Assembly (NCBI RefSeq): GCF_002898515.1
Contig: NZ_PPFX01000002.1
Location: forward strand, 62,001-126,000
DNA length: 64,000 bases
DNA from: Geothermobacter hydrogeniphilus
GTDB lineage: Bacteria; Desulfobacterota; Desulfuromonadia; Desulfuromonadales; Geothermobacteraceae
Direction of reading: 5' to 3'
The translations under genes were made by a program, and so were the position numbers. Below the pieces are notes generated by a model. That model saw only the letters and a list, made by a program, of their open reading frames with translations. It was not told the origin of the DNA and did no database searches. Position 1 is the stretch's first letter. Each line of letters begins with the position of its first letter. Below, piece after piece: positions 26,887-36,954 of the stretch.

Positions 26887-28447
26887 AATCCTGGACAAGT
26901 TTGTACTGGATGGCGTCGATCAGGGCCTGGTAGGAAGCATCGATAATGTTGTCGCTGACACCGACGGTTCCCCAACGGGAGTTTTTATCTCCCGACTCGA
27001 TCAGAACCCGGGTAATGGAAGCCGTACCACGGCCTGCCGGCAAAACCCGAACCTTGTAGTCGAGCAGTTTCATCTGCTTGAGCTGCGGATAGAACTTCTC
27101 CAGCGCCTTGCGCAGGGCATGGTCGAGAGCGTTGACCGGCCCCCGCCCTTCAGCCGCGGTATGCTCGATCTTGCCACCGACCTTGACCTGGATCGTCGCC
27201 TCGGAAAGAGGATTGTCATCATCATGGCGCTTGGTATCGATCACCCGAAACCCGAGGACCGAGAAGAAATGCCGCAGGGTGCCGAGGGCCCGACGCATCA
27301 TCAACTCAAAGGAGGCTTCCGCTCCCTCGAACTGGAACCCCTGGTTCTCCAGATTTTTGATGGTTTCAAGAATCTCCTGGGTCACCGGGTCCTTGCTGTC
27401 AAGATCAATATTGAACTGCTCGGCCTTGGCCAGAATATTTGAGCGCCCGGAAAGATCCGAGACCAGCACCCGCGTCAGATTGCCGACCTTCTCCGGACGG
27501 ATGTGCTCGTAGGTTTCGGGGTGTCTCTGGATGGCTGAAACATGCACTCCGCCCTTGTGGGCGAAGGCCGAATTGCCGACGTAGGGCTGATGCTTGTTCG
27601 GCACCAGGTTGGCAAGTTCGTACACCGTCCGCGAAGCGATCCGCAAATGGCGCAGTTGGTCTTCGGTCATGCACGGGCGGTTCATCTTCAGGGCCAGAGC
27701 CGGAGCGATGGAACAGAGGTTGGCATTGCCGCAGCGCTCACCAAAACCATTGATGGTTCCCTGGACATGAACGGCGCCGTGTTCAACAGCGGTCAGGGAG
27801 TTGGCAACAGCACATTCACTGTCATTGTGGGCATGAATCCCGAGCGGAGTGCTGATATGTTTCCTGACGTCGTCAATGATGTCGGCGATCTCAAACGGCA
27901 GGGAGCCGCCGTTGGTATCACACAGGACAATGCAGTCAACATCGGCATCGGCAGCCGCCTTGAGCGTCTGCAGGGCATACGCGGGGTTGGCCTTGTAACC
28001 GTCGAAAAAGTGTTCGGCATCATAGATCACTTCACCGACATGCTGCTTGAGATAAACCAGCGAGTCATTGATCAACTCAAGGTTCTGTTCCAGGGAGATC
28101 CGCAACGCCTCGCGCACATGAAAATCCCAGGATTTTCCAAAGATGGTGATGGTATCCGGCTCGGCCTGGATCAGGGTACGGATGTTGTCGTCATCTTCCG
28201 GTTTGACCTTGGCCCGACGGGTCGATCCGAAGGCGGCGATTTTAGCCTGTTTGAGGGAGATGTTGCGAATCTCCTTGAAGAAAGCGATATCCTTCGGATT
28301 GGATCCCGGCCACCCGCCCTCAATATAATGGATGCCAAGGTCATCGAGCATTTCGGCAATACGAACCTTGTCGGCAACCAGAAACGAAATATCTTCGGCC
28401 TGGGTGCCGTCCCTCAGGGTCGTATCATACAAACGGATCTGACTCAT
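26864..28447 (-). CDS. cimA: (R)-citramalate synthase
   Basis: 527 residues. It condenses pyruvate and acetyl-CoA to citramalate, the threonine-independent entry to isoleucine, a route shown in Geobacter. The DRE-TIM barrel starts [16 protein letters not shown] (catalytic Arg, metal Asp), with [13 protein letters not shown] metal His residues and [11 protein letters not shown]. The C-terminal LeuA dimer/regulatory domain begins about residue 400. The barrel start and length match CimA rather than LeuA or homocitrate synthase. It lies downstream of lysC. Confidence 0.96.
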   Translation of the reverse strand: MSQIRLYDTTLRDGTQAEDISFLVADKVRIAEMLDDLGIHYIEGGWPGSNPKDIAFFKEIRNISLKQAKIAAFGSTRRAKVKPEDDDNIRTLIQAEPDTITIFGKSWDFHVREALRISLEQNLELINDSLVYLKQHVGEVIYDAEHFFDGYKANPAYALQTLKAAADADVDCIVLCDTNGGSLPFEIADIIDDVRKHISTPLGIHAHNDSECAVANSLTAVEHGAVHVQGTINGFGERCGNANLCSIAPALALKMNRPCMTEDQLRHLRIASRTVYELANLVPNKHQPYVGNSAFAHKGGVHVSAIQRHPETYEHIRPEKVGNLTRVLVSDLSGRSNILAKAEQFNIDLDSKDPVTQEILETIKNLENQGFQFEGAEASFELMMRRALGTLRHFFSVLGFRVIDTKRHDDDNPLSEATIQVKVGGKIEHTAAEGRGPVNALDHALRKALEKFYPQLKQMKLLDYKVRVLPAGRGTASITRVLIESGDKNSRWGTVGVSDNIIDASYQALIDAIQYKLVQDYAADKKE

Positions 28448-28503
28448 ACTCTCCTCCCCTTCTCAAAGGAGCCCGCCCATATCGGCAGGCCACCCGCAAA
28501 ATA

Positions 28504-28521
28504 GCTGCGCCGGAGCGCAGC
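28504..28521 (-). terminator. Possible weak terminator after lysC
   Basis: GCTGCGC and GCGCAGC form a 7-bp stem with a 4-base loop just past the lysC stop; on the minus strand it is followed by TATTTTG. It may reduce read-through into cimA. Confidence 0.35.
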
Positions 28522-28524
28522 AGT

Positions 28525-29757
28525 CTATTCCTGCTGCACATCCTCGGCACCCAGCCCGAAAGCCTCGTGCAGAACACGTACCGCCAACTCGGTATATTTC
28601 GCGTCGATAATACAGGAAACCTTGATCTCGCTGGTCGAAATCATCTGGATATTGACACCCTCCTGCGCCAGGACCTGGAACATCTTGCTGGCAACCCCGG
28701 AGTGAGAACGCATACCGACACCGATAATGGAAATCTTGGAGATCGCCTCGTCACTGCAAACCTCGGCGGCACCGATTTCCCGGGCGCACTCCCCGACAAT
28801 CTGCAGGGCCTTCCGATAATCTCCCTTGGGGACGGTGAAGGTCATATCGGTGATGCCGTCACTTGAAACATTCTGAATGATCATGTCGACGGTAATGTTG
28901 GCATGCGCCAGCGGCGTGAAGAGCTGCGAGGCAATGCCGGGCTTGTCGGGGACTCCCAGCACGGAGATCTTGGCTTCATCCTTGTTATAGGCGATTCCCG
29001 AAACCAGCACGGTTTCCATATCGGCATCCTCCTTCGTCACCAGGGTCCCCCGGTGGTCGTTGAAACTTGAGCGGACGTGAATGACCACGCCGTATTTCTT
29101 GGCAAACTCGACACTCCTGATCTGCAGCACCTTGGCTCCCAACGAGGCCATTTCAAGCATCTCGTCGTAGGAGATCTTCTCAATCTTGGAAGCATTGTCG
29201 ACAATGCGCGGATCGGTCGTGTAGACGCCGTCAACGTCAGTGTATATCTCGCAGACATCGGCCTTGAGAGCTGCCGCCATAGCCACCGCGGAGGTATCGG
29301 AGCCGCCGCGGCCGAGGGTGGTGATATTGCCGTCCGGATCGATACCCTGGAAACCGGCGACGATGATAATGCTGCCGGCATCGAGATCGTGCCGCACCCG
29401 GGCATCGTCAATGCAGTCGATTCGGGCCTTGGTGTGAACGGCATCGGTCCGTACCGGGATCTGGCTGCCGAGATAACTCTTGGCGGCGTACCCCATCGAC
29501 TGCAGACACATCGCCAGCAAGCCGATCGTCACCTGCTCTCCGGTCGAAACAACAACGTCGTATTCGCGCTCGTTGGGAAATTCACAGACCTCCTGGGTCA
29601 GGGCGACCAGGCGGTTGGTTTCTCCGGCCATGGCCGAGACGATGACCACCACATCGTTGCCTTTATCATAGGTTTTTGCCACTCGGCGGGCAACATTGCG
29701 GATCCGCTCGACCGTGCCGACCGACGTTCCGCCGTATTTCTGAACCACCAGAGCCAT
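28525..29757 (-). CDS. lysC: Aspartate kinase
   Basis: 410 residues from the ATG at 29757; the upstream frame is not used. It phosphorylates aspartate, the first step to Lys, Thr and Met. The KYGGTSVG start and [16 protein letters not shown] are kinase motifs; two ACT domains follow (about 265 onward), the allosteric sites for lysine/threonine. An internal ATG near the ACT region could yield a beta subunit as in Bacillus, but no ribosome site was confirmed. Confidence 0.96.
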   Translation of the reverse strand: MALVVQKYGGTSVGTVERIRNVARRVAKTYDKGNDVVVIVSAMAGETNRLVALTQEVCEFPNEREYDVVVSTGEQVTIGLLAMCLQSMGYAAKSYLGSQIPVRTDAVHTKARIDCIDDARVRHDLDAGSIIIVAGFQGIDPDGNITTLGRGGSDTSAVAMAAALKADVCEIYTDVDGVYTTDPRIVDNASKIEKISYDEMLEMASLGAKVLQIRSVEFAKKYGVVIHVRSSFNDHRGTLVTKEDADMETVLVSGIAYNKDEAKISVLGVPDKPGIASQLFTPLAHANITVDMIIQNVSSDGITDMTFTVPKGDYRKALQIVGECAREIGAAEVCSDEAISKISIIGVGMRSHSGVASKMFQVLAQEGVNIQMISTSEIKVSCIIDAKYTELAVRVLHEAFGLGAEDVQQE

Positions 29758-29805
29758 GGTTCTTCCGTCCTCCCTGAGACCGGCACATGCAGTGACCGGC
29801 AACTG

Positions 29806-31203
29806 TTAACGTTTACGCCGTCCGACCTTGTGAACGGCCTGACCGCTGACATCCTCAGCCGCCTCCTTGACCATCTCCGGAAGGGTCGGGTGAGAATGAA
29901 TAATTTCACCGAGTTGCTCAGCTGTCAGACCGGCGGCCATGGCGACACCGACCTCGGCAATCAGGGTCGAGGCATCGGCCCCGGCGATCGACGCGCCGAG
30001 CAGGCGACCGCTCCTCTTTTCAGCAAGCAGTTTGATTGATCCTTCGGTTTCGCCTTCACAGACCGCCTTGCTGGTCGCCAGGTAAGCGAAGCGGCCGATC
30101 GCAACCTCGATCCCCTGCTCCTTGCACTGCTCTTCACTGAGGCCGACCTGGCTGACTTCGGGCAGGGTGAAAATGGAACTCGGCACCACCCGGTAGTCCG
30201 CATGCGCCGCCCCCCCCAGAGCGTTGGTCACAGCAATACCGGCCTGGTAGGAAGCAACATGAGCCAGTTGAATGCCGCCGGTCACGTCGCCGATGGCATA
30301 AACATCATCAACGCTGGTGCGCATCTGGTCATCAACCCGAACACAACCACGCTCATCGCGGGCGACGCCGACCTCCTCAAGCCCAAGACCTTCGGTATTG
30401 GGTCGCCTGCCGATCGCGATCAGAACTTTTTCCACCTGCAGGACGTCACCGTTTGAAAGAGTCGCCCTGACCCCGCCGTCAATGGTCTCAAGAGACGTGA
30501 CCGAGGTACCGGTGAGAACCTTGACATCCTGTTTCTGAAAGCTTTTTTCAACCTCCCGTACCGCCTGCCGGTCACTCATCGCCAACAGCCGCGGCAATGC
30601 TTCGACCACCGTCACCCGGCAACCGAAAGTTGAAAAAATACTTGCAAATTCACAACCTATATAGCCTCCACCGACCACCAGCAGGCTTTGCGGAAGGTTC
30701 TTAATAGCAAGAATTCCGGTACTGGTCAAAATATTTTCCTCGTCAACCGGCAGGCTTTTCGGCACCGCCGGCAACGAACCGGTCGCCAGAATAATCTTTT
30801 TCGCCCGGACATGACCGACCACCCCTCCTCGCCGCACCCGCAAACGTCCCGGACCCTCCAGGGTACCGCGGCCACGAAACAGGTCGACACCATGACCCTT
30901 GAGCAGTTGTTCAACCCCGCCGACAAGTTTCGCCACCACCTTGTCCTTACGTTCAGCGGCACGGGTATAATCAAAATTGAGCGAAGGGATATCGATGCCA
31001 TGATCGGCAGCCTGCCGCAGACGACGCAGCAGGTGGGCGGTACTGAACAGGGCCTTGGTCGGAATACAGCCGCGATTGAGACAGGTTCCGCCAGCTTTGT
31101 CATCTTCAATCACACAGGTCGCCGCGCCGGCACGGGCGGCTTTGATCGCCGCGACGTAACCGCCGGGGCCCGCTCCGACGACTGCGATATCAAATTCCTT
31201 CAT
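29806..31203 (-). CDS. lpdA: Dihydrolipoyl dehydrogenase (E3)
   Basis: 465 residues from the ATG at 31203 (GGAGG upstream). The flavoprotein reoxidises lipoamide for 2-oxoacid dehydrogenases and glycine cleavage. FAD site GAGPGGYVAAI, redox disulphide in GGTCLNRGCIPTKA, NAD site GGGYIGCEFAS, and the C-terminal HSHPTLPEM with the catalytic His-Glu pair. It overlaps tsaE by 14 bases. The broken E2 gene 4 kb away may be a partner; no E1 is in the window. Confidence 0.96.
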   Translation of the reverse strand: MKEFDIAVVGAGPGGYVAAIKAARAGAATCVIEDDKAGGTCLNRGCIPTKALFSTAHLLRRLRQAADHGIDIPSLNFDYTRAAERKDKVVAKLVGGVEQLLKGHGVDLFRGRGTLEGPGRLRVRRGGVVGHVRAKKIILATGSLPAVPKSLPVDEENILTSTGILAIKNLPQSLLVVGGGYIGCEFASIFSTFGCRVTVVEALPRLLAMSDRQAVREVEKSFQKQDVKVLTGTSVTSLETIDGGVRATLSNGDVLQVEKVLIAIGRRPNTEGLGLEEVGVARDERGCVRVDDQMRTSVDDVYAIGDVTGGIQLAHVASYQAGIAVTNALGGAAHADYRVVPSSIFTLPEVSQVGLSEEQCKEQGIEVAIGRFAYLATSKAVCEGETEGSIKLLAEKRSGRLLGASIAGADASTLIAEVGVAMAAGLTAEQLGEIIHSHPTLPEMVKEAAEDVSGQAVHKVGRRKR

Positions 31204-31723
31204 CGTTTCCTCCCTGACAACCCGGCATCTGCGGGCCGTTTTCCGTTTGCCACCTGTTACGGACCTGTTCCAGCCAAGCTCCGGCCAGGCTTCCCCGGGG
31301 GCTGAAGCTGAGCAGACGCTCGTCCTCTTTCTGACCATAACCGAGCCGCAGAAAGATTCCCGGCGGCTGCAGATCCGGGAAACGGTCCAGCCACTCAACC
31401 AACGTGACGCCATCTCCGTAGAGACAGTCATCAAAGCCGATCTCATCCAGCTCCGTGATATCCGTGAGGCGGTAGAGATCGAAATGAAACAGCTGCAACC
31501 TTCCCGAATAGAGATTGAGCAGGGTATAGGAGGGGCTGGTCACCGGCATCCGCTCCGGGACATCCAAACCGGCAGCCACTCCCTGGGCAAAGCAGGTTTT
31601 TCCCGCCCCCAGTTCACCATTGAGAAACAGCGCCGCCCCCGCCGGAGCAGTCTCGCCGAACATCCGTCCGATACGATGGGTATCCTCCGCGCTGCGACTG
31701 AGCATTTCCCAGCAACAGTTCAT
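31190..31723 (-). CDS. tsaE: tRNA t6A biosynthesis ATPase TsaE
   Basis: 177 residues. P-loop ATPase of the TsaBDE complex that makes N6-threonylcarbamoyladenosine at tRNA position 37. Walker A GELGAGKTCFAQGVA, followed by SPSYTLLNLY and the LFHFDLYRL segment conserved in the family. It overlaps lpdA downstream and the CBS gene upstream (ATGA). Confidence 0.95.
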   Translation of the reverse strand: MNCCWEMLSRSAEDTHRIGRMFGETAPAGAALFLNGELGAGKTCFAQGVAAGLDVPERMPVTSPSYTLLNLYSGRLQLFHFDLYRLTDITELDEIGFDDCLYGDGVTLVEWLDRFPDLQPPGIFLRLGYGQKEDERLLSFSPRGSLAGAWLEQVRNRWQTENGPQMPGCQGGNDEGI

Positions 31724-32172
31724 AAATTCATCGAGCGAATAATATCAAGCCGGCCGACCACGCCGAGGACATGACGATTGTCATCCACGACCGGAATCAG
31801 GTGAACTTTTTTATCGACCATCATCTGCGCCAATTCGGCAACGGGTGTTTCCGGGCGACAGGTTGGCGGGTCACGACGGCAGATAGCATCAACCCGGCGG
31901 GCAGTGACCTTCTCGACTTCCTGCCGGAACTCCTTTTCGCTTTCGAGATAGAAAACCCAGTCAAAAATCGAAATTACGGTCGGAATATGCAGGGGACGGT
32001 CCTGCTCGACCAGATCGGTCTGGGTGACGATGCCGAACAGCTTCTTTTGCTCATCGAGCACCGGCAAGGCGTTCTTGTCCAGTTCGACAAACTTTTTCCC
32101 CAGTTCATCAACGCTGGTGTCAGGTGTTACCGTGTAGACTTCGCGGGTCATGATGTCAGCAGCGGTCAGCAT
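31720..32172 (-). CDS. Tandem CBS-domain protein
   Basis: 150 residues made of two CBS domains: MTREVYTVTPDTSVDEL to about residue 60, and RRDPPTCRPETPVAELAQMM to the end, joined by a ~40-residue linker (IFDWVFYLESEKEFRQEVEK). CBS pairs bind adenine nucleotides. No enzymatic domain is attached, so it is probably a ligand-sensing partner of something unknown. Overlaps tsaE (ATGA) and abuts nnr. Confidence 0.88.
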   Translation of the reverse strand: MLTAADIMTREVYTVTPDTSVDELGKKFVELDKNALPVLDEQKKLFGIVTQTDLVEQDRPLHIPTVISIFDWVFYLESEKEFRQEVEKVTARRVDAICRRDPPTCRPETPVAELAQMMVDKKVHLIPVVDDNRHVLGVVGRLDIIRSMNL

Positions 32173-32174
32173 AG

Positions 32175-33725
32175 CTAGCCTCCTTTCAAAGCCTGGCGGG
32201 TCGAGGGAATTTCGGTGGCCAGTTCACCGGCAAGCATGCCGGCATCCCCGATTCGGCAACGCAACCGGTCTGCGGCAGCGCCATGCAGGTAGACACCCAG
32301 GCGTGCCGCTGCAAAACTGTTCAGTCCTTGGGCAAGCAGTCCACCGATCAGCCCGGTCAAGACATCGCCGCTACCGGCAGTGGCCAGCAGCGGGTTACCA
32401 CTGCTGTTGACCGCCCACTCTCCCGAGGGAGAAGCAATCAGCGTCGGTGCCCCCTTGAGGACCACCACCACGCCCCGGCGCATGGCAAAATCACGGGCCG
32501 CGGACGGTCGGTCGGCTTCAACCTCAGCGACACGTGTTCCCAGCAGACGAGCCATCTCCCCGGGATGCGGCGTCACCACCAGTGGCTCTCCACCATGACG
32601 ACGCAGAATCTCAGTTGCGTCGGCCAGGACATTGAGAGCATCCGCGTCGAGCACCAGGGGGCCCTTCCAGTCACCAAGCAGACGGGTCACCAGCGACCGG
32701 ATCGAAGAGGACTGTCCCAAACCGGGCCCGATGGCGAGCGCCTGTTTTCCGACCGTCAGTCGCGACAGCGCATCAGCCGCCGCGGCCGCGATCTTCCCCT
32801 GATCCTCGGCCAACGGTTCCGTCATCGCTTCCGGAACCGCAGCCGCGATAATCGGCTGCTGGCTGCCGGGCGCAGCCACCGAGACCAGCCCAGCGCCACT
32901 GCGCAAACCGGCCTTCGCGGCGAGAACCGCCGCTCCGCTTTTACCTCGGGAACCGGCAACCAGCAGGAGATGCCCGAAAGTGCCCTTGTGTCCGCAACAG
33001 GGACGATCCGGGAGCAGGGAGCGCGCCTCCTCCGCGGTCAACCAAAAGCAACTTTCGTCCAGATCTTCGGCCAGACGTTGCGGGATGCCGATATCAACAA
33101 TACGCAATTCCCCCCGCAACTCGGCACCGGGATGAAGCAGGTGACCGAGTTTCGGCGCGGCAAAGGTTACCGTCACATCGGCCCGGACGGCACAACCGAG
33201 CTGCCGACCGCTTCCGGCGGCAACTCCCGACGGAATATCGACCGCCACAACCGGTCCCGCGAAAGCGTTGATCCACGCGACGGCCATCGTCGCATGGCCG
33301 CGCAGATCGGCATTCAAACCGGTGCCGAACAGGGCGTCGACCACCAGTTTCGGCTGACAACGAGCCAGTTCGGTCCGCAGGCTCTCCTCATCGACGACGA
33401 CTGTGATCTTTCCATGGCGATTCCTCAGTGCCCGCAGGTTGACGGCGGCATCACCAACAACCTGATCGGCCTCGGCCAGCAACAGGGTTTCAACCTGCCA
33501 GCCGCGATCCAGCAGCAACCGGGCAACCACGAAGCCATCACCGCCGTTATTCCCCCTGCCGCACAGAATCAGCACCGGTCCCGGAGAAAGGTCGGCATAC
33601 TCATGGCACAGAACATCGGCAACCGCGCGTCCGGCATTTTCCATCAGAACGACGCCCGGCACCCCGATCTCCTCGATGGTGCGCCGATCCAGTTCGCGCA
33701 TCTGTTCGGCAGTCAGGACTCGCAT
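32175..33725 (-). CDS. nnr: Bifunctional NAD(P)H-hydrate epimerase / ADP-dependent dehydratase
   Basis: 516 residues. It repairs hydrated NADH and NADPH. The N-terminal YjeF_N epimerase domain (1-210) has MENAGRAVADVL and CGRGNNGGDGFVVAR; the C-terminal kinase-like dehydratase (about 235-516) has GSRGKSGAAVLAA, AIGPGLGQ, VTPHPGEMARLLG and NPLLATAGSGDVLTG. This fusion is the common bacterial form. The 3' side abuts the CBS gene, and the start overlaps acpS by 13 bases. Confidence 0.95.
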   Translation of the reverse strand: MRVLTAEQMRELDRRTIEEIGVPGVVLMENAGRAVADVLCHEYADLSPGPVLILCGRGNNGGDGFVVARLLLDRGWQVETLLLAEADQVVGDAAVNLRALRNRHGKITVVVDEESLRTELARCQPKLVVDALFGTGLNADLRGHATMAVAWINAFAGPVVAVDIPSGVAAGSGRQLGCAVRADVTVTFAAPKLGHLLHPGAELRGELRIVDIGIPQRLAEDLDESCFWLTAEEARSLLPDRPCCGHKGTFGHLLLVAGSRGKSGAAVLAAKAGLRSGAGLVSVAAPGSQQPIIAAAVPEAMTEPLAEDQGKIAAAAADALSRLTVGKQALAIGPGLGQSSSIRSLVTRLLGDWKGPLVLDADALNVLADATEILRRHGGEPLVVTPHPGEMARLLGTRVAEVEADRPSAARDFAMRRGVVVVLKGAPTLIASPSGEWAVNSSGNPLLATAGSGDVLTGLIGGLLAQGLNSFAAARLGVYLHGAAADRLRCRIGDAGMLAGELATEIPSTRQALKGG

Positions 33726-34117
33726 GACTTCTCCAGTATAACAGTTGCCATGGCGTAATCACCGTCATGGCTGTAGGAGAGTACCGGCGGCAGCAACCCG
33801 CGCTCCGCCTGCAGTTCGGCCGCCGTTCCCGTCAGGACAAAGGATGGTTTTCCCAGCGCGTCACGAACCACCTCCATATCCTGCCAACTGAGCCCCTGAC
33901 GCAGGCCAAGGCCATAAGCCTTAAGCAGTGCCTCCTTGGCGGCGAAGCGGGCGGCGAAGTGGCGGGCCGGAACCGCCCGGGCCAGGCAGTCATCCCGTTC
34001 CGAAGCGGTGAAAAGCCGCCCCAGGACCGCCCTGGCCGGGTCGGCAAGCAATTTTTCAAAACGGGAAATGCGAACCAGGTCGACGCCCAACCCGGCAATG
34101 GAAGATGTGAGCTGCAT
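33713..34117 (-). CDS. acpS: Holo-[acyl-carrier-protein] synthase
   Basis: 134 residues. It transfers phosphopantetheine to ACP. GLGVDLVRISRFEKLL carries the metal-binding Asp and RFAAKEALLKAYG the conserved Glu/Lys; ending with LSYSHDGDYAMA. Overlaps nnr and the pdxJ stop (TGATG); pdxJ-acpS-nnr order is common in proteobacteria. Confidence 0.95.
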   Translation of the reverse strand: MQLTSSIAGLGVDLVRISRFEKLLADPARAVLGRLFTASERDDCLARAVPARHFAARFAAKEALLKAYGLGLRQGLSWQDMEVVRDALGKPSFVLTGTAAELQAERGLLPPVLSYSHDGDYAMATVILEKSCES

Positions 34118-34830
34118 CAGCTGATCAACGCCAGCATCTCACGCACCGCGCGCTCCATGCCGACCAGCACCGCCCTGGAGATGATGCTGTGACCGATATT
34201 GAATTCATGAAACCCGCTCAGCGCCGCCACTTTATCGACGTTCTGGTAATTGAGACCATGTCCGGCGTTGACCCCAAGGCCAAGCTTGCGCCCGGCCCGC
34301 AGGGCGGTTTCGATCTTCTCCAGTTCCTGACGGCGAAGCTGGTCGGTACGTGCCTCGCAATAGGATCCTGTATGGATTTCGATAAAGTCGGCGCCGGCCC
34401 GATGGGCCGCCTTGACCTGTTCTATATCAGGGTCGATGAAAAGGCTGACACTGATACCGGCCTGCCGCAGAAGACCGGTCTGTTTCTTGATCAGGTTTCG
34501 ATGCAGGCAAACATCCAGCCCGCCCTCGGTGGTCAATTCCTCACGTTTTTCCGGAACCAGAGTGGCACTGTCGGGAAGAATATCAAGCGCGATGCCGACC
34601 ATCTCGTCCGTTGCCGCCATCTCCAGATTGAGCCGTGACTGCACTGTCTGTCGAAGCAGGCGCACGTCACGGTCCTGGATATGGCGGCGATCTTCGCGCA
34701 GATGGACGGTGATACCGTGGGCTCCGGCAAGTTCCGCCAGAGACGCGGCGATAACCGGGTCGGGTTCACTGACGCCACGGGCCTGACGCACCGTGGCAAC
34801 ATGATCAACATTGACGCCTAGTTTTGCCAC
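34117..34830 (-). CDS. pdxJ: Pyridoxine 5'-phosphate synthase
   Basis: 237 residues from the GTG at 34830: GAGGAGG lies within the end of glmM, and family proteins start at this (M/V)[18 protein letters not shown]. It closes the pyridine ring in vitamin B6 synthesis. [11 protein letters not shown] holds the active-site His/Glu, and HTGSYCEA and [10 protein letters not shown] the phosphate site. It follows glmM by 4 bases. Confidence 0.95.
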   Translation of the reverse strand: MAKLGVNVDHVATVRQARGVSEPDPVIAASLAELAGAHGITVHLREDRRHIQDRDVRLLRQTVQSRLNLEMAATDEMVGIALDILPDSATLVPEKREELTTEGGLDVCLHRNLIKKQTGLLRQAGISVSLFIDPDIEQVKAAHRAGADFIEIHTGSYCEARTDQLRRQELEKIETALRAGRKLGLGVNAGHGLNYQNVDKVAALSGFHEFNIGHSIISRAVLVGMERAVREMLALIS

Positions 34831-34834
34831 TGGA

Positions 34835-36202
34835 TCAAGCCTCCTCTTCCACGCCGATTTCATTTTTGACCATGACCGCGATGTCATTTGCCATTTCGGC
34901 GATCTGCCGTTTGTCAGATCCTTCCAGCATAATCCGCAGCAACGGTTCGGTACCTGAATAACGGATCAATACCCGCCCTTCCCGACCGAGCTTTTTTTCC
35001 ACTGCGGCAACAGTTTTCCGTACACCGGGACATTCTGAAAGATCGCGTCTTTCGGCAACCCGGACGTTGACCAGTACCTGCGGCAGAGCGGTCATCACCC
35101 GGGCAAGTTCCGAGAGTCTGCGCCCACTGCGCTGCATGATCGCCAGCACCTGCAACGCGGAGAGCATACCGTCGCCAGTGGTATTGTGATCAAGAAAAAT
35201 CATGTGCCCCGACTGCTCGCCACCGAAATTATAGCCGTTACGGCGCATCTCCTCGACCACGTAGCGGTCGCCGACGGCGGTACGGACCATCCTGCCGCCG
35301 GCCTTGCGCATCGCCAGTTCGAGGCCGAGATTGCTCATCACCGTCGCCACCAGCGTTTTATTGGCCAGGGTTCCGGAGTCCAGCATCCGAATGGCGCAGA
35401 TCGCCATAATATGGTCTCCGTCGACCTCGTTACCGAATTCATCGACAAAGATAACCCGGTCGGCGTCACCATCCAGGGCAATACCGAGATCAGCCCGGTG
35501 CTCGCGCACCGCTTCGGCAATCCCTTCGGGATGAAGGCTGCCGCAACCGGCATTGATATTGGTCCCGTCCGGAGACACCCCGAGACGAACCACCTCCGCC
35601 CCAAGTTCCTCAAGCACCGCCGGTGCGACCTTGTAGGCGGCGCCATGGGCGCAATCAAGGACAATTTTAAGGCCCTTAAGGTCAAGATCACGGGGGAAGG
35701 AATTTTTCAGGAAGACGATGTAACGGCCGCCGGCATCATCGATACGGAAGGCCTTGCCGACCTCGGCGGCAATCGGTCGCAGGGCATCGATCTTTTTCGA
35801 GAAAATCAGATCTTCGATACTCAGTTCCTGCTCATCGGGAAGTTTAAATCCGTCGCCGGAAAAAAACTTGATGCCGTTATCCTGATAGGGGTTGTGAGAA
35901 GCGGAAATCACCACCCCGGCATCGGCCCGCATCGACGAGGTGATAAAGGCAATACCCGGTGTCGGCAGGGGCCCGACCAGCAACACGTCAACGCCCATGG
36001 AACAGATCCCGGCGGCAAGGGCATTCTCGATCATATAACCTGAAAGACGGGTATCCTTGCCGATGACGATTCGATGTCGCTTCACACCGTCCTTGAAAAT
36101 ATAGGCCACCGCCCGTCCGAGCTGCATGGCGATTTCACTGGTCATCGGGTGGATATTGGCAACGCCGCGCACACCGTCGGTGCCGAACAACTTCTTCTTC
36201 AT
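34835..36202 (-). CDS. glmM: Phosphoglucosamine mutase
   Basis: 455 residues. It interconverts glucosamine-6- and -1-phosphate for peptidoglycan and LPS. The phosphoserine is S102 in VVISASHNP; metal loop [12 protein letters not shown]; sugar loop GGEQSGHMI; phosphate site [12 protein letters not shown]. It forms with cdaA and ybbR a conserved operon, in which GlmM is known in Firmicutes to bind and modulate CdaA. The ATG overlaps the ybbR stop. Confidence 0.97.
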   Translation of the reverse strand: MKKKLFGTDGVRGVANIHPMTSEIAMQLGRAVAYIFKDGVKRHRIVIGKDTRLSGYMIENALAAGICSMGVDVLLVGPLPTPGIAFITSSMRADAGVVISASHNPYQDNGIKFFSGDGFKLPDEQELSIEDLIFSKKIDALRPIAAEVGKAFRIDDAGGRYIVFLKNSFPRDLDLKGLKIVLDCAHGAAYKVAPAVLEELGAEVVRLGVSPDGTNINAGCGSLHPEGIAEAVREHRADLGIALDGDADRVIFVDEFGNEVDGDHIMAICAIRMLDSGTLANKTLVATVMSNLGLELAMRKAGGRMVRTAVGDRYVVEEMRRNGYNFGGEQSGHMIFLDHNTTGDGMLSALQVLAIMQRSGRRLSELARVMTALPQVLVNVRVAERRDLSECPGVRKTVAAVEKKLGREGRVLIRYSGTEPLLRIMLEGSDKRQIAEMANDIAVMVKNEIGVEEEA

Positions 36203-36951
36203 TTTGCGTCCTGTTTTTTGCCGGCGGAGCCCTTGGCGCCGCCGGCGGATTCGGCATCACCGGCAGTTTCGGCCGGAACCTTTTCCACCAGGTTGCCCTC
36301 CGGCTCAGGAGGTCCCTTAATTGTGACCTGCACTTCAACGGCCGCCTGTCCGGTCAGCCTGGTATAGGTGCCGCGGTAAGCAATCGGCACCATCAGCGTA
36401 AAACTCTCTTTGACTCCGGCCAGATCAACCGGCTCGGTCTGGACCTGGTGGACATTTTTCAGTTCGCTCTCGGCGCCCTCGATCGTAACCTTTGACGGTT
36501 TGATACTGACCTTGACCAGTTTGTAGCCTTCGGGCGGTTCACCGCTGACGGCCACCTTAACCGGAACACTCTTCTTTTTAACCCGTTCCAGTTTGACATC
36601 GACATAGGATGGAGAGAGTCGCGTGACACGCAACGCGCTGGGGATATTAAGCCGTTCATCAAGACGTTTAAAGGAAGTGATTCCCGGTTCCAGGCCCTTC
36701 AGATCGACAGAAATACTGACATCCTGCGGGCTGAGATTCATCAGCAGGGTACGTGGCCCACTGATACGCACATCGATCAGGTTCGGCACTTCATTGGCAA
36801 TCATCATCCCCTTTGGAATATTGCCGAGGTTGAGGGGGACGGAGAGGCCGATTTCCTGTCGCCGTTCTCCCATGACAAAAAACCACAGAACCAGAGCGAA
36901 TATCAGTGAAATCAGTTTCAGGAACCAGTTTTGCGCCAGGCTACTCAGCAT
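36199..36951 (-). CDS. ybbR: YbbR-domain protein (CdaR-like)
   Basis: 250 residues: one N-terminal membrane helix ([18 protein letters not shown]), then about three YbbR beta repeats (for example [12 protein letters not shown] and [18 protein letters not shown]), and a low-complexity tail rich in G, A and K (about 225-250). It is the counterpart of CdaR, which regulates the diadenylate cyclase encoded just upstream. It is shorter than the four-repeat CdaR of Bacillus. Confidence 0.88.
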   Translation of the reverse strand: MLSSLAQNWFLKLISLIFALVLWFFVMGERRQEIGLSVPLNLGNIPKGMMIANEVPNLIDVRISGPRTLLMNLSPQDVSISVDLKGLEPGITSFKRLDERLNIPSALRVTRLSPSYVDVKLERVKKKSVPVKVAVSGEPPEGYKLVKVSIKPSKVTIEGAESELKNVHQVQTEPVDLAGVKESFTLMVPIAYRGTYTRLTGQAAVEVQVTIKGPPEPEGNLVEKVPAETAGDAESAGGAKGSAGKKQDAK

Positions 36952-36954
36952 AAA

